Notes under the pieces: model-generated
Databases searched by the model: none
Seen by the model: only the letters and a program-made list of their open reading frames with translations
Told to the model about the DNA's origin: nothing
Source: JBBDMX01 sp040878035
GTDB taxonomy: Bacteria > Planctomycetota > Phycisphaerae > Phycisphaerales > Phycisphaeraceae
Assembly: GCA_040878035.1 (NCBI GenBank)
Contig: JBBDMX010000047.1
Span: forward strand, 1 to 64,000
Length of the DNA stretch: 64,000 nucleotides
Reading direction: 5' to 3'
Part shown: positions 1-7,031 of the stretch, one piece after another
How positions within the stretch are numbered: position 1 is the first letter of the stretch
Layout: each line of letters begins with the position of its first letter
Position numbers and translations under genes: made by a program

Positions 1-384
1 TGGTCATGGGGCACCTGGGGTCCGGGGGTCCGGGGGAATTTCGGATTTCGGATTTTGGATTCTGGATTTGCGGCGGTACGCCGACGCTGAGGCTTCTACC
101 CTTGCCCCCCATGACCACGTTTGTGCGCGCCAAGGCTCGGAAAATCCGCGCTGGCGCGATGTAACCCTTGCTGGTACAAGGAGAAGAAATATTTAACGTG
201 GGGCGCGACTTTGCCTGATCAAAATGTAATTCTGTGCGCGCCTTGGACGGTTTTGTTAGGGTGCATTTGGAGCGCCCCTGCATGCTCACTGAAGTGAGCA
301 TGCCTTGAAGGGAGCGTGCCTTGAAGTGAGCGTGCCTCGATGTGAACGTGCCTTGATGTGAATGTGCCGCGCTCTTGCTCGGGG
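1..384. other. Left-edge intergenic region with repeats
   Basis: No gene is seen here apart from a possible minus-strand ATG at 5-7 that would belong to a gene leaving the window. Positions 37-70 hold a GGATTTC-type tract like those found just upstream of start codons elsewhere, which agrees with a gene start at the left edge. Bases 280-369 hold a palindrome and a 16-bp tandem repeat. The middle, 71-279, shows nothing I can assign. Confidence 0.5.
280..369. repeat. 24-bp palindrome running into five 16-bp tandem repeats
   Basis: Bases 280-303 form an inverted repeat with 11-base arms (GCATGCTCACT / AGTGAGCATGC) and a 2-base loop. From 290 the sequence is five consecutive 16-bp units of the type TGAAGTGAGCGTGCCT, starting at 290, 306, 322, 338 and 354, with 2-5 changes between neighbours. 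It lies directly beyond the stop of the UroD-like gene, so the hairpin may act as a 3' end structure. Confidence 0.8.
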
Positions 385-1524
385 CTACTGTCCGAATTCC
401 CAGCCGGCGTCGAGGAAGGCGTGGTAGTTGGCGAACACGCGCGGGTCGGGTTGGGCCTCGTAGGGGCCGGCGCTGGGGGAGAGCATGAAGCGCTGGCCGC
501 GCAGGCGGGTGAGCTGGTCGCGCACCGCCTGGCGCATGCGGTCGGGGGTGTATTCGCGGAAGCAGTCGTACTGGATGCAGCCGATCAGGCCCAGTTGATC
601 GCCCACGATGTCAAAGGCGCGCTCGAGGGTGCAGTTGCCCACGGGCGGCTCCTCGATGGTGTGCAGGGCGTTGGCGCCCATGGTGAGGAAGTCGGGCAGG
701 ATGTCGCCGATCTGGCCGTGGTAGTGCTGGATGACGCGCTTGCCGGCGCCGCGCATGTTCTGGATCAGCTCCCTGGCGTAGGGCACGACCCAGCGGCAGA
801 AGGTGCCGCGGTTGACCAGCGGCGGGGACGCCAGCTCGCTGCCCACCATGAAGTACACATCCGCCAGGTCGCGCTCCAGCGTGTACTGATAGATCAGGCG
901 GTAGCGCTGCTGCAACTGGTCGAGGTAGCGCACCACCTGCGGGTCCATGGTAAGCGACCAGATGGCGTAGGACTCGAGGTTGCTGTTGCCGTAGAGGAAG
1001 CCGATGGGCTCGCCCAAGTCGAGCATCATGGCGCCGTAGTCGATGGGGAAGTCGTCGCGTTCGGCCAGGTAGTTGGGCAGCTGCGCATCAAGGCGTGCGT
1101 AGATGCGCGTCTTATCGGTTTCGACGGGGAAGGAGAGCAGGGTTTCCAGGTCTTCGTCGGTGTCCAGGAGCGGCTTGACGTTGATTTCGTGGCCGCGGGC
1201 GCGGCGCTCGTTCATGAGCGTCTTGCCGGCATAGCGATAGAAGCGTTGCTGGATGTCGGTGCCGTCCTGGGTGAAGCGGCGATTCTCGGTCTGCACGCCG
1301 GGCTCGAAGATGGGCACGCTGAAGCTGCGGCGATCGAGCATGACGGCGCGGTCGCGTGAGGCCTCGAACACCGGGCGATATTGCGGCAGCGTGCGCACAT
1401 CGACGTAGCAGCCGCGCACGTGATAGGGGAACAGCAGCCACATGGGCACGCGGTCGGTGGGCTGGCCGTCGAGGAACGCAAGAAGGCGCTGGCGGCAGGT
1501 CATGGTGGCGGTGGTGGTGGGCAT
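385..1524 (-). CDS. Uroporphyrinogen decarboxylase-family (UroD-like) protein
   Basis: A 379-residue protein of the UroD superfamily (TIM barrel), as judged from the N-terminal TDRVPMW segment and the C-terminal LSPSAGPYE region. The classical haem UroD signature RQAGR after the PVW motif is absent (here DRVPMWLLFPYH), so it is probably not the haem enzyme HemE. Planctomycetes carry many such paralogues, often near sugar-metabolism genes and AraC regulators, with unknown substrates; some relatives are corrinoid-dependent methyltransferases. The start is the ATG at 1524, directly preceded by a GAAATCC repeat tract and with no visible Shine-Dalgarno. The next gene upstream is a PhyH dioxygenase. 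Confidence 0.8.
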   Translation of the reverse strand: MPTTTATMTCRQRLLAFLDGQPTDRVPMWLLFPYHVRGCYVDVRTLPQYRPVFEASRDRAVMLDRRSFSVPIFEPGVQTENRRFTQDGTDIQQRFYRYAGKTLMNERRARGHEINVKPLLDTDEDLETLLSFPVETDKTRIYARLDAQLPNYLAERDDFPIDYGAMMLDLGEPIGFLYGNSNLESYAIWSLTMDPQVVRYLDQLQQRYRLIYQYTLERDLADVYFMVGSELASPPLVNRGTFCRWVVPYARELIQNMRGAGKRVIQHYHGQIGDILPDFLTMGANALHTIEEPPVGNCTLERAFDIVGDQLGLIGCIQYDCFREYTPDRMRQAVRDQLTRLRGQRFMLSPSAGPYEAQPDPRVFANYHAFLDAGWEFGQ

Positions 1525-1528
1525 GGGG

Positions 1529-1600
1529 GAATTTCGGATTTCGGATTTCGGATTTCGGATTTTCTAATCTCGGATTTCGGATTTCGGATTTCTGATTTGG
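1529..1600 (-). repeat. GAAATCC tandem tract abutting an ATG
   Basis: On the plus strand this is a degenerate tandem of GGATTTC/GGATTTT units. On the minus strand it reads (GAAATCC)n and ends 4 bases before the ATG of the UroD-like gene, where a Shine-Dalgarno would be expected. The same tract lies against the start codons at 10205, 13655, 29797 and 47308. Confidence 0.85.
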
Positions 1601-1624
1601 TCAGAGAATCCGGGGCGGCGCACT

Positions 1625-1753
1625 CCCGCAAGAGCTTCTGCCCCGGCTTGACCATGCCTCTTGATCATCATGTCCATCATGTTCATCCTGTTCCTTCCCC
1701 CTTCTTTATCCGTGTTCATCCGTGTTCATCTCTGTTACCTCTTCATCAGGAGG
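1625..1753. repeat. Spacer with half of a nested repeat
   Basis: The spacer between the UroD-like and PhyH genes holds a short palindrome-like element (GCTTCTGCCCCGGCTTG, 1634-1650, also seen at 48548 and 58676). It continues with one arm of the microsatellite pair found in the complete nested spacers: CATCATGTCCATCATG (arm b') and then CCGTGTTCATCCGTGTTCAT (arm a'). The matching left arms are missing, so this is a half element. Confidence 0.7.
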
Positions 1754-1768
1754 CTAGACCGCAAGCGG
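1753..1768. repeat. 16-bp palindrome family (variant) at a stop codon
   Basis: GCTAGACCGCAAGCGG is a one-base variant of the dispersed element GCTAAACCGCAAGCGG. On the minus strand it encodes the last residues PLAV and the TAG stop of the PhyH gene, so the 3' end of that gene is made of repeat sequence. Confidence 0.75.
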
Positions 1769-2497
1769 GGGCATCAGGCGATTGAGGCCCATGTAGTCCT
1801 TGCCGCGCGCCAGCATGGCGCAGTGGCCCGGGTGCAGCGGGGGGATGTCCTGCTCGATCTTGACGATCGGCAGCGTGACGCGCACGGACATGCCCATGCG
1901 CCGCTTGTCCGAGCGATTGGGCTCGGAGTGGTGCAGCAGCTTTTCGTTAAAGAGGAAGAACTCTCCCGGCTCGAGCTCCATGTTGATGAGCTTGGAGGCA
2001 TCGACGTGCGCCAGGTCGGTCATGGAGGAGAACGCCATGCCGTCAGGCGATTTGGTGGTGGGGTAGACGGATTTGTGCGAGCCGGGGATGATCTGCACGG
2101 CCGAGTTCTCGATAGTGACGCGGTCGATGGCGATCCAGGCGGAGATGTTGATCAGGGGTTCCAGGGGCCAGTAGGACAGGTCCTGGTGCCAGGGGATTTC
2201 GCAGCCGCCGGGTTCCTTGTTGAAGAAGTTGGTGGCCCACATGATCAGGTCCGGGCCGTAGAGGCCGGCCATGCGCTGGATGATGGCGGGATGGCAGGCC
2301 AGGTCGGCGATGCGCGGGCAGTCCATGTGGCGGGATTGATTGCGCGAGCGCGGGTTGGGGCCGTCCTTCGTGAGCACGTCCTCTTCGATGTGCCGGCGGA
2401 GGTCGGCCATCTCCTGCTGCGACAGGGCCTGGTAGGGACCCAGGTAGCCTTCCTTGCGGAAGCGGGCGAGCTCAGTTGCACTTAGCTGGTAACTCAT
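1754..2497 (-). CDS. Phytanoyl-CoA dioxygenase (PhyH) family protein
   Basis: A 247-residue Fe(II)/2-oxoglutarate oxygenase of the PhyH family, with the iron-binding HxD in WHQDLSYW, a distal histidine in LLHHSEPN and the 2-oxoglutarate arginine in MGMSVRVTL. PhyH proteins of this size hydroxylate small metabolites; the substrate here is unknown. I chose the ATG at 2497 (MSYQLSATEL), which begins the conserved N-terminus; the frame stays open upstream only because it crosses a palindromic repeat. It is divergent from an AraC regulator 73 bp away, which is a natural candidate for its control. The stop codon lies in a 16-bp palindromic repeat. Confidence 0.85.
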   Translation of the reverse strand: MSYQLSATELARFRKEGYLGPYQALSQQEMADLRRHIEEDVLTKDGPNPRSRNQSRHMDCPRIADLACHPAIIQRMAGLYGPDLIMWATNFFNKEPGGCEIPWHQDLSYWPLEPLINISAWIAIDRVTIENSAVQIIPGSHKSVYPTTKSPDGMAFSSMTDLAHVDASKLINMELEPGEFFLFNEKLLHHSEPNRSDKRRMGMSVRVTLPIVKIEQDIPPLHPGHCAMLARGKDYMGLNRLMPPLAV

Positions 2498-2570
2498 GAG
2501 GCATTCTTCTCCGGGTGAGGCAGGTGTACCTGGCTGCATTTGGTCATAATATAGGTGATGCGGGGATAGG
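2498..2570. promoter_or_regulatory. Divergent promoter region between PhyH and AraC genes
   Basis: This 73-bp spacer separates two divergently oriented genes and contains an AT-rich patch (CATAATATAGG, 2545-2555) in an otherwise GC-rich setting. It is the only place where promoters for the two genes could lie. No precise -10/-35 pair or operator is claimed. Confidence 0.35.
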
Positions 2571-3608
2571 ATGACCATGGAACGCAGGCGTAAAGTTTTG
2601 CACAAAGGCGGTGATGGCACGTTGCGGGGGCGGGGCGGCGCTATGGAGTGCGGTGGCAACGCCGTCGCTTTGGCTTGCGGGGGAGCCGCCGTCGCTCCGC
2701 GCAGAGCTAAAGCGGCGTCAAAGCCGCCGCAGTCCAAAGGTGTGCCGCTGGCGGACTGGCCGGCGCTGCTGATGGACGCCAAGGTTCGCCTGCGCGTGGA
2801 TTGCCACGGCACGCCCGGCCGGTTTGTCGCCCCGCCTTCGTGGAAGGTGGATATGGCGGGCCTGGACAGCGACCTCTTGTACTACATTGCCAGCGGGTCG
2901 TTCGACGCCGGGGTCGGGCCGGTGCGGCTGACGGTCACGCCCGGCAGCCTGTTGTGGTGCGCCCAGGGGCAGGCCTTGGATTTTCGCCGGCGCGATGCCC
3001 AGCCGCTGGTGCTGCTGCGCTTCCGTTTGAATGCCTATCGCGGCCGACGCAGCCTCGGCCTGGCGCCGCCACAGGTGTACCGCCGGCGGGCACGCGGGAT
3101 CGGGGCGTGGTTCGAGCGCATCATCGACGAGGTGGCGGATCCGATTCCCACGTCGGAACTGCATCTGCGCGGGCTACTGCTTTGCCTGATGACCGAGGTG
3201 GTTCGCCTGCCGGCGGAGGATGGGTCGGAAGCGGCGGCCACAGCGGAGGGTGACGAGGCGGCGGCGGCGCGCACGCTCACCGCCGCCCAGTGCCGCGCCG
3301 TCGAGCGCTACGGCCAGGAGCATCTGCCGCACTGGCCCAAGGTGGCCCAACTGGCGCAGGCGGCGCGGCTGTCGCCGGACTATTTCTCGCGTCTCTTCCG
3401 CCAGACCTATGGTCACAGCGCCCGCGACTACGTCGTGCGCCAGCGCATCGGCCTGGCGCGCCTGTACCTGGCGCAGAGCACGCACACCATCGCCGAGATC
3501 GCCCAGTTGCTGGGCTATCGCGACGTTTTCTATTTCAGCCGGCAGTTCAAGCAGGTGACCGGCGCCACGGCGACGGGGTATCGGCGTGAGGCGGCGCCGG
3601 AGCCTTAA
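2571..3608 (+). CDS. AraC-family transcriptional regulator
   Basis: A 345-residue regulator. Residues of about 75-190 form a cupin-like sensing domain (GSFDAGVGPVRLTVTPGSLL). The C-terminal ~100 residues carry two helix-turn-helix units typical of AraC/XylS proteins: LAQAARLSPDYFSRLFRQTY, then IAEIAQLLGYRDVFYFSRQF. It lies divergent to a PhyH dioxygenase gene, which it may control. Residues 25-56 are encoded by a 97-bp palindromic repeat and precede any conserved domain, so the true start could be the ATG at 2571, one inside the repeat (2643), or a later one such as 2772. The start is the least certain part. Confidence 0.88.
   Translation: MTMERRRKVLHKGGDGTLRGRGGAMECGGNAVALACGGAAVAPRRAKAASKPPQSKGVPLADWPALLMDAKVRLRVDCHGTPGRFVAPPSWKVDMAGLDSDLLYYIASGSFDAGVGPVRLTVTPGSLLWCAQGQALDFRRRDAQPLVLLRFRLNAYRGRRSLGLAPPQVYRRRARGIGAWFERIIDEVADPIPTSELHLRGLLLCLMTEVVRLPAEDGSEAAATAEGDEAAAARTLTAAQCRAVERYGQEHLPHWPKVAQLAQAARLSPDYFSRLFRQTYGHSARDYVVRQRIGLARLYLAQSTHTIAEIAQLLGYRDVFYFSRQFKQVTGATATGYRREAAPEP
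2642..2738. repeat. 97-bp palindromic element, copy 1 (inside AraC N-terminus)
   Basis: An imperfect palindrome of exactly 97 bp, beginning TATGGAGTGCGG and ending CCGCAGTCCAAA. Its arms pair over most of their length around the sequences CTTTGGCTTGCGG and GAGCTAAAGCGGCG. It is translated in frame as MECGGNAVALACGG and following residues. The same length and ends occur at 9963, 16203 and 27259. Confidence 0.9.
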
Positions 3609-3614
3609 AACGCG

Positions 3615-3650
3615 ATGGAGTGCGGCGCGCCGGGCGCCGCACTCCACCAT
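3615..3650. terminator. Short palindrome with the ends of the 97-bp element
   Basis: ATGGAGTGCGGCGC, a short centre and GCCGCACTCCACCAT form a GC-rich hairpin that uses the terminal ~14 bases of the 97-bp family with the interior removed. It sits between the 3' ends of the AraC gene (plus) and a lipoprotein gene (minus), where a bidirectional terminator would be useful. There is no clear T-tract, so the terminator role is inference. Confidence 0.5.
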
Positions 3651-3674
3651 AGAAGGCCTTGCTTGATCGTCACC

Positions 3675-4076
3675 TCACGGCGCCGACTTGGCTGTCACAT
3701 CCACTTTCAGCGCCTGCGTCACCGCGATGCCGGTGGACGCCGTGGCGGTCACCTGGGCCTCGTGGGCCGAGACCACGTCGGCAGTGTCGCTGGCCTTGAG
3801 GTTGTAGGCGCCGCTCTCGCCCACGATCTTCTTGTCGCCATCGACTACCGACACGCCCGCGGGCAGCTTGCTGAAGCTGACCGTCACCGGGCCCTGGAGG
3901 TTCTCACGCTTGATGGTGATGGTCACCTCGGCAGTGCCGCCCTGCATGAGGCTCACGGTGCTGGGTTGATCGAGCGTCAAGGTCCCGGCGCCGCCGCCCC
4001 CGACCGTGCTGCTGTCACCGCAACCGGCCAGGAGCCCGAAAATCGCCGCGATGGAAAGAACCGCTAGAGTTCGCAT
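3675..4076 (-). CDS. Small lipoprotein, Ig-like, paralogue 1
   Basis: A 133-residue predicted lipoprotein: a short charged start, a hydrophobic stretch and the lipobox LLAGC, so it should be lipidated and anchored at the cell envelope. The mature part is beta-rich and resembles a single Ig-like module (TVSLMQGGTAEVTITIKREN). It is a paralogue of the next gene (4163-4558); both share the pattern 'G-G-T/Q-V-I-KR ... LP-GVS'. A good Shine-Dalgarno (AGGAG) lies 6 bases before the ATG at 4076. Function unknown. Confidence 0.75.
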   Translation of the reverse strand: MRTLAVLSIAAIFGLLAGCGDSSTVGGGGAGTLTLDQPSTVSLMQGGTAEVTITIKRENLQGPVTVSFSKLPAGVSVVDGDKKIVGESGAYNLKASDTADVVSAHEAQVTATASTGIAVTQALKVDVTAKSAP

Positions 4077-4162
4077 AGCTGTCTCCTGAATGAACGTACT
4101 GGTTTAGCTGCTTGACCGTTGCTCGTTCACGCTTCTGCTTTTCGCAACCGTCCGTCCCGCCG

Positions 4163-4558
4163 CTACTGCACTACGTTGAGGCGGATCTGCTCGCTGGCCT
4201 TCATGCCGTCAGGCCCGGCGACGGTCACCGTCACCGCCTGATTGGACACCAGGTCCGCCGTGCGTGTGGCTTCGAGCACCAAAGTGGCGGCATCGGTTTC
4301 GACCGTCTTGGCCGAATCACGGGCGCTTACCCCGCTGGGCAACCCCGCCAGCGACACGCGCACGCCGTCGGTGAACCCGTGACGCTTGATGCCGACTTCC
4401 ACCATCTGCGTCTGGCCCCGCTGAATCGTCACCGACCGCGGCACGGTCAGCGTCAGCCTCCTGCCCTCGGAACCCTCAACGGTGGCCCGCTGGCAACCCA
4501 CCAACAGCAACATCATCATCAAACTCACCGCCACGCTTGCTGTCATCAGCGTTCTCAT
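4163..4558 (-). CDS. Small lipoprotein, Ig-like, paralogue 2
   Basis: A 131-residue lipoprotein with the lipobox LLVGC after a hydrophobic signal. The mature part repeats the plan of its neighbour: VTIQRGQTQMVEVGIKR, then LAGLPSGVSARD and a TADLVSNQAVTVTV strand region, matching SADTADVV-type segments in the paralogue. The two genes look like a tandem duplication that has diverged widely. It is upstream of paralogue 1 on the same strand, 86 bp apart, and probably co-transcribed with it. An AAAGGG Shine-Dalgarno precedes the start. Function unknown. Confidence 0.72.
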   Translation of the reverse strand: MRTLMTASVAVSLMMMLLLVGCQRATVEGSEGRRLTLTVPRSVTIQRGQTQMVEVGIKRHGFTDGVRVSLAGLPSGVSARDSAKTVETDAATLVLEATRTADLVSNQAVTVTVAGPDGMKASEQIRLNVVQ

Positions 4559-4700
4559 GCGTCAACCCTTTCATAAAATGGTCCCTCCGTGGACAAGTGC
4601 GACTTTCTACAAAGGACTTTACGCATTGATGCGAAGCTAATCCACCACGCCAACTCCGCAATGTGATATAGGACAAAACCTGAGGGAACGCGTTCAGGTC

Positions 4701-4743
4701 AAAAATAAAGCCAGGGGACCCGCAGCGGGGTCCCTTGGCTTTA
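4701..4743 (-). terminator. Rho-independent terminator
   Basis: On the minus strand AAAGCCAAGGGACCCC pairs with GGGTCCCCTGGCTTT around a 4-base loop, followed directly by TATTTTT. This is a strong intrinsic terminator placed 30 bp beyond the stop of the isomerase gene at 4773. Unlike most inverted repeats in the window it has no other copy, so I read it as a genuine terminator. Confidence 0.9.
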
Positions 4744-4772
4744 ACTCAAAGCGCGATATACCAGACTCCGGC

Positions 4773-5645
4773 TCAGCATCCTTCCAGAAACCGCCGGGCG
4801 AAAATGAGCCCCGCCTTCTCGCCTTCCTCCGTGCCGTTGAAATTCGCGTCCTCCAATTCGATGCACACCTTGCCCTTGTAGCCGGCCTGTTTGAGCCGCT
4901 GGCAGATCGCGCCCCAGCGGATCACGCCGTGGCCGGGGAGGGTGTAGCGCCAGCCGTTGCCGCCAAAGCCGATGCCGGCGGCAAATGTCGCCGGCTGCTC
5001 GTTGCCCAGTTCATACAGCCGCTCGGAAAGCAGTTCGGTGTCCTTGCCGTGCACGTGCACCACGCGGTCGGCAAACTCATCGAGGAAGCGCAGGTAGTCC
5101 ACGCCCAGGCGCACCAGGTGGGACGGGTCGTAGTTGATGCCGTTGGCCTTGCTGGGCACTTCCTTGAAAAAGGCGCGGTAGGTTTCCGGCGTGCAGCACA
5201 GCGCCCCGGGGCCGGGCCAGCCTTCGATCGCCAGTTGCGTCCCCGTCTGCTCCAGTGTGGGCATGAGCCCGGCGAACGCCTCGACCATGAGCTTGAAATT
5301 GTCGGCGCGCTTGGCGGCCGGGTCAGCGGGCAGCATCACCAGGAAGAACACCTTGACGCCCAGCGCGGCACAGGCCTGGATGTGCTGACGGTTGACCGCC
5401 AGGGCCGCATCGCGCTTGGCGGTGTCGGTGCAGATCAGGTCTTTCCACGACTGCGCCAGGTCCGCCGAGACGACCACGGCGCCGGCCTGCTGGAACTGCC
5501 TGACCTGCTCGACGTCGCCGCCAACGTCGATGCAGGCAAAGTCGTTGTCGCCTGCCCATTTGGCCAGGCCCACCGCGTCTTTCTGCCAGTTGCTCCAGCC
5601 TTTGCGGAACCCGATCCCGAAGCCGCCAGTGCGTGTGATGCTCAT
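4773..5645 (-). CDS. Sugar phosphate isomerase/epimerase (AP endonuclease-2 fold)
   Basis: A 290-residue TIM-barrel protein of the xylose isomerase-like superfamily (PF01261). Metal-ligand positions typical of the family are visible: LAIEGWPGPG, NYDPSHLVRLGVD, VVHVHGKDTE and the C-terminal KVCIELEDANF. Members interconvert keto and aldo sugars or epimerise them; the substrate cannot be read from sequence. The start is the ATG at 5645; upstream in-frame sequence is only tandem repeat and an assembly gap. A terminator follows. It is divergent from another member of the same superfamily at 6182, across the repeat. Confidence 0.85.
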   Translation of the reverse strand: MSITRTGGFGIGFRKGWSNWQKDAVGLAKWAGDNDFACIDVGGDVEQVRQFQQAGAVVVSADLAQSWKDLICTDTAKRDAALAVNRQHIQACAALGVKVFFLVMLPADPAAKRADNFKLMVEAFAGLMPTLEQTGTQLAIEGWPGPGALCCTPETYRAFFKEVPSKANGINYDPSHLVRLGVDYLRFLDEFADRVVHVHGKDTELLSERLYELGNEQPATFAAGIGFGGNGWRYTLPGHGVIRWGAICQRLKQAGYKGKVCIELEDANFNGTEEGEKAGLIFARRFLEGC

Positions 5646-5649
5646 GGGT

Positions 5650-6178
5650 GGACATGATACATTGGAAAGTGGAAAGTGGAGAGTGGAGAGTGGAGAGTGG
5701 AAAGTGGAAAGAGTGGAAAGTGGAGGGCAGAGAGTGNNNNNNNNNNNNNNNNNNNNNNNNNNNNNNNNNNNNNNNNNNNNNNNNNNNNNNNNNNNNNNNN
5801 NNNNNNNNNNNNNNNNNNNNNNNNNNNNNNNNNNNNGTGGAAAGTGGAAAGAGTGGAAAGTGGAGGGCAGAGAGTGGAGAATGGGCGGTTCCTCACCCTC
5901 CACTTTTCACCCTCCACCCTCCACTGCCCTGGTGATACATTGGAAAGTGGAGAGTGGAGAGTGGAAAGTGGAAAGAGTGGAAAGTGGAGGGCAGAGAGTG
6001 GAGAATGGGCGGTTCTTCACCCTCCACTTTTCACCCTCCACCCTCCACTCCCCTGGTGATACATTGGAAAGTGGAGAGTGGAGAGTGGAAAGAATGGAAA
6101 GTGGAGGGCGGAGAGTGGAGAATGGGCGGTTCCTCACCCTCCACTTTTCACCCTCCACCCTCCACTCCCCTGGAGTCC
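5650..6178. repeat. 124-bp GA/CT-rich tandem repeat across an assembly gap
   Basis: The spacer between two divergent isomerase genes is a tandem array with a 124-bp period (GGTGATACATTGG at 5931 and again at 6055). Each unit has a purine-rich arm of GGAAAGTGG/GGAGAGTGG pentads and a pyrimidine-rich arm (CCCTCCACTTTTCACCCTCC), so each unit is itself an imperfect inverted repeat. The 100 N at 5737-5836 lie inside it, so the copy number is unknown. Confidence 0.9.
5737..5836. other. Assembly gap (100 N)
   Basis: Exactly 100 N, a conventional placeholder for a gap of unknown size. It lies inside the 124-bp tandem repeat, so the assembler probably failed to resolve the array. Confidence 0.98.
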
Positions 6179-6181
6179 CCC

Positions 6182-7006
6182 ATGGCCTATCTGGCGACGA
6201 TCGCTGCCTTCGGCTTCCCCGATATTCCGCAGCCGCAGACGCTGGCGCTCTTTGCCCAGTTGGGTTGCCGGCGCTGCCAGTTCTATCGCAATGAGAACCA
6301 GCCGCCCACGACCGACCAGGCGCTGGCGCTGGCGCGCGACGCGGGCCTCACGTTCGACTCGATCCATGGCCTCTTCGGCGTGAAGTACGACCCGTCGAGC
6401 CCGGATGAAAGCAAGCGCCGCATCGCCGTGGAAACCTACCAGCGCGAGTCCGAGCTGGCGCTGGCGCTGGGCGCCGACATGGTCGTGGTGCACCCGGCGG
6501 CGCCGTGGGACGACAAGGATGGCGTGCTGGATGAATCGCAACGTGCCGCACGCATCGCGCCCCTGCACCGCTCGCTCGAAGCCCTGGCGCACACGGGCGA
6601 GCGCACCGGTGTGACTTTCCTCATCGAGAATATCCCCGCCACCTACGCCATCGGCCACGACCCGGCCGCCCTGGCGGACATCCTGCGCCAATTCAACCAC
6701 CCGCGCATCCGCATGTGCTTCGACACCGGCCACGCGCATATGACCGCCAACGTGCCCCAGGCCCTGCACGACTGTGCCGATATGCTGGCGTACCTCCACG
6801 TGCATGACAACGACGCGACCGTGGACGACCATCGCATCCCCGGCGACGGCACCATCGACTGGCCCGCCGTCGGCCGCCAACTCGCCCAGATGCGCCCCGA
6901 CCTGCCCGCCATGCTCGAACTCTTCCAGGACCAGGCCACCTTCCGCCGGCACATGGCCAAAGGCCTGCGCGACAACCTGCATCGCTGGCTGGCGATCCAT
7001 GTATAG
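6182..7006 (+). CDS. Sugar phosphate isomerase/epimerase (hydroxypyruvate isomerase-like)
   Basis: A 274-residue TIM-barrel protein of the AP endonuclease-2 / xylose isomerase-like superfamily. The divalent-metal site is clear: FLIENIPATY (Glu), MCFDTGHAHM (Asp, His), HVHDNDATVDDHRIPGDG (His, Asp) and AMLELF (Glu). This set is shared with hydroxypyruvate isomerase and related epimerases; the substrate is not known. The start is the ATG at 6182, right after the tandem repeat. It ends 25 bp before the stop of a convergent methyltransferase gene. A short palindrome-like sequence GCCGGGCCATCCTGGCT follows the stop and recurs near 55797. Confidence 0.85.
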   Translation: MAYLATIAAFGFPDIPQPQTLALFAQLGCRRCQFYRNENQPPTTDQALALARDAGLTFDSIHGLFGVKYDPSSPDESKRRIAVETYQRESELALALGADMVVVHPAAPWDDKDGVLDESQRAARIAPLHRSLEALAHTGERTGVTFLIENIPATYAIGHDPAALADILRQFNHPRIRMCFDTGHAHMTANVPQALHDCADMLAYLHVHDNDATVDDHRIPGDGTIDWPAVGRQLAQMRPDLPAMLELFQDQATFRRHMAKGLRDNLHRWLAIHV

Positions 7007-7031
7007 CCGGGCCATCCTGGCTCGATGGTGT

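Noticed and set aside
290..369. Possible small CRISPR-like array
   Set aside because: The units are contiguous 16-bp tandem repeats without spacers, and no cas gene is in the window.
358..1359. 333-codon plus-strand frame over the UroD-like gene
   Set aside because: Shadow frame; the minus-strand protein has family motifs throughout.
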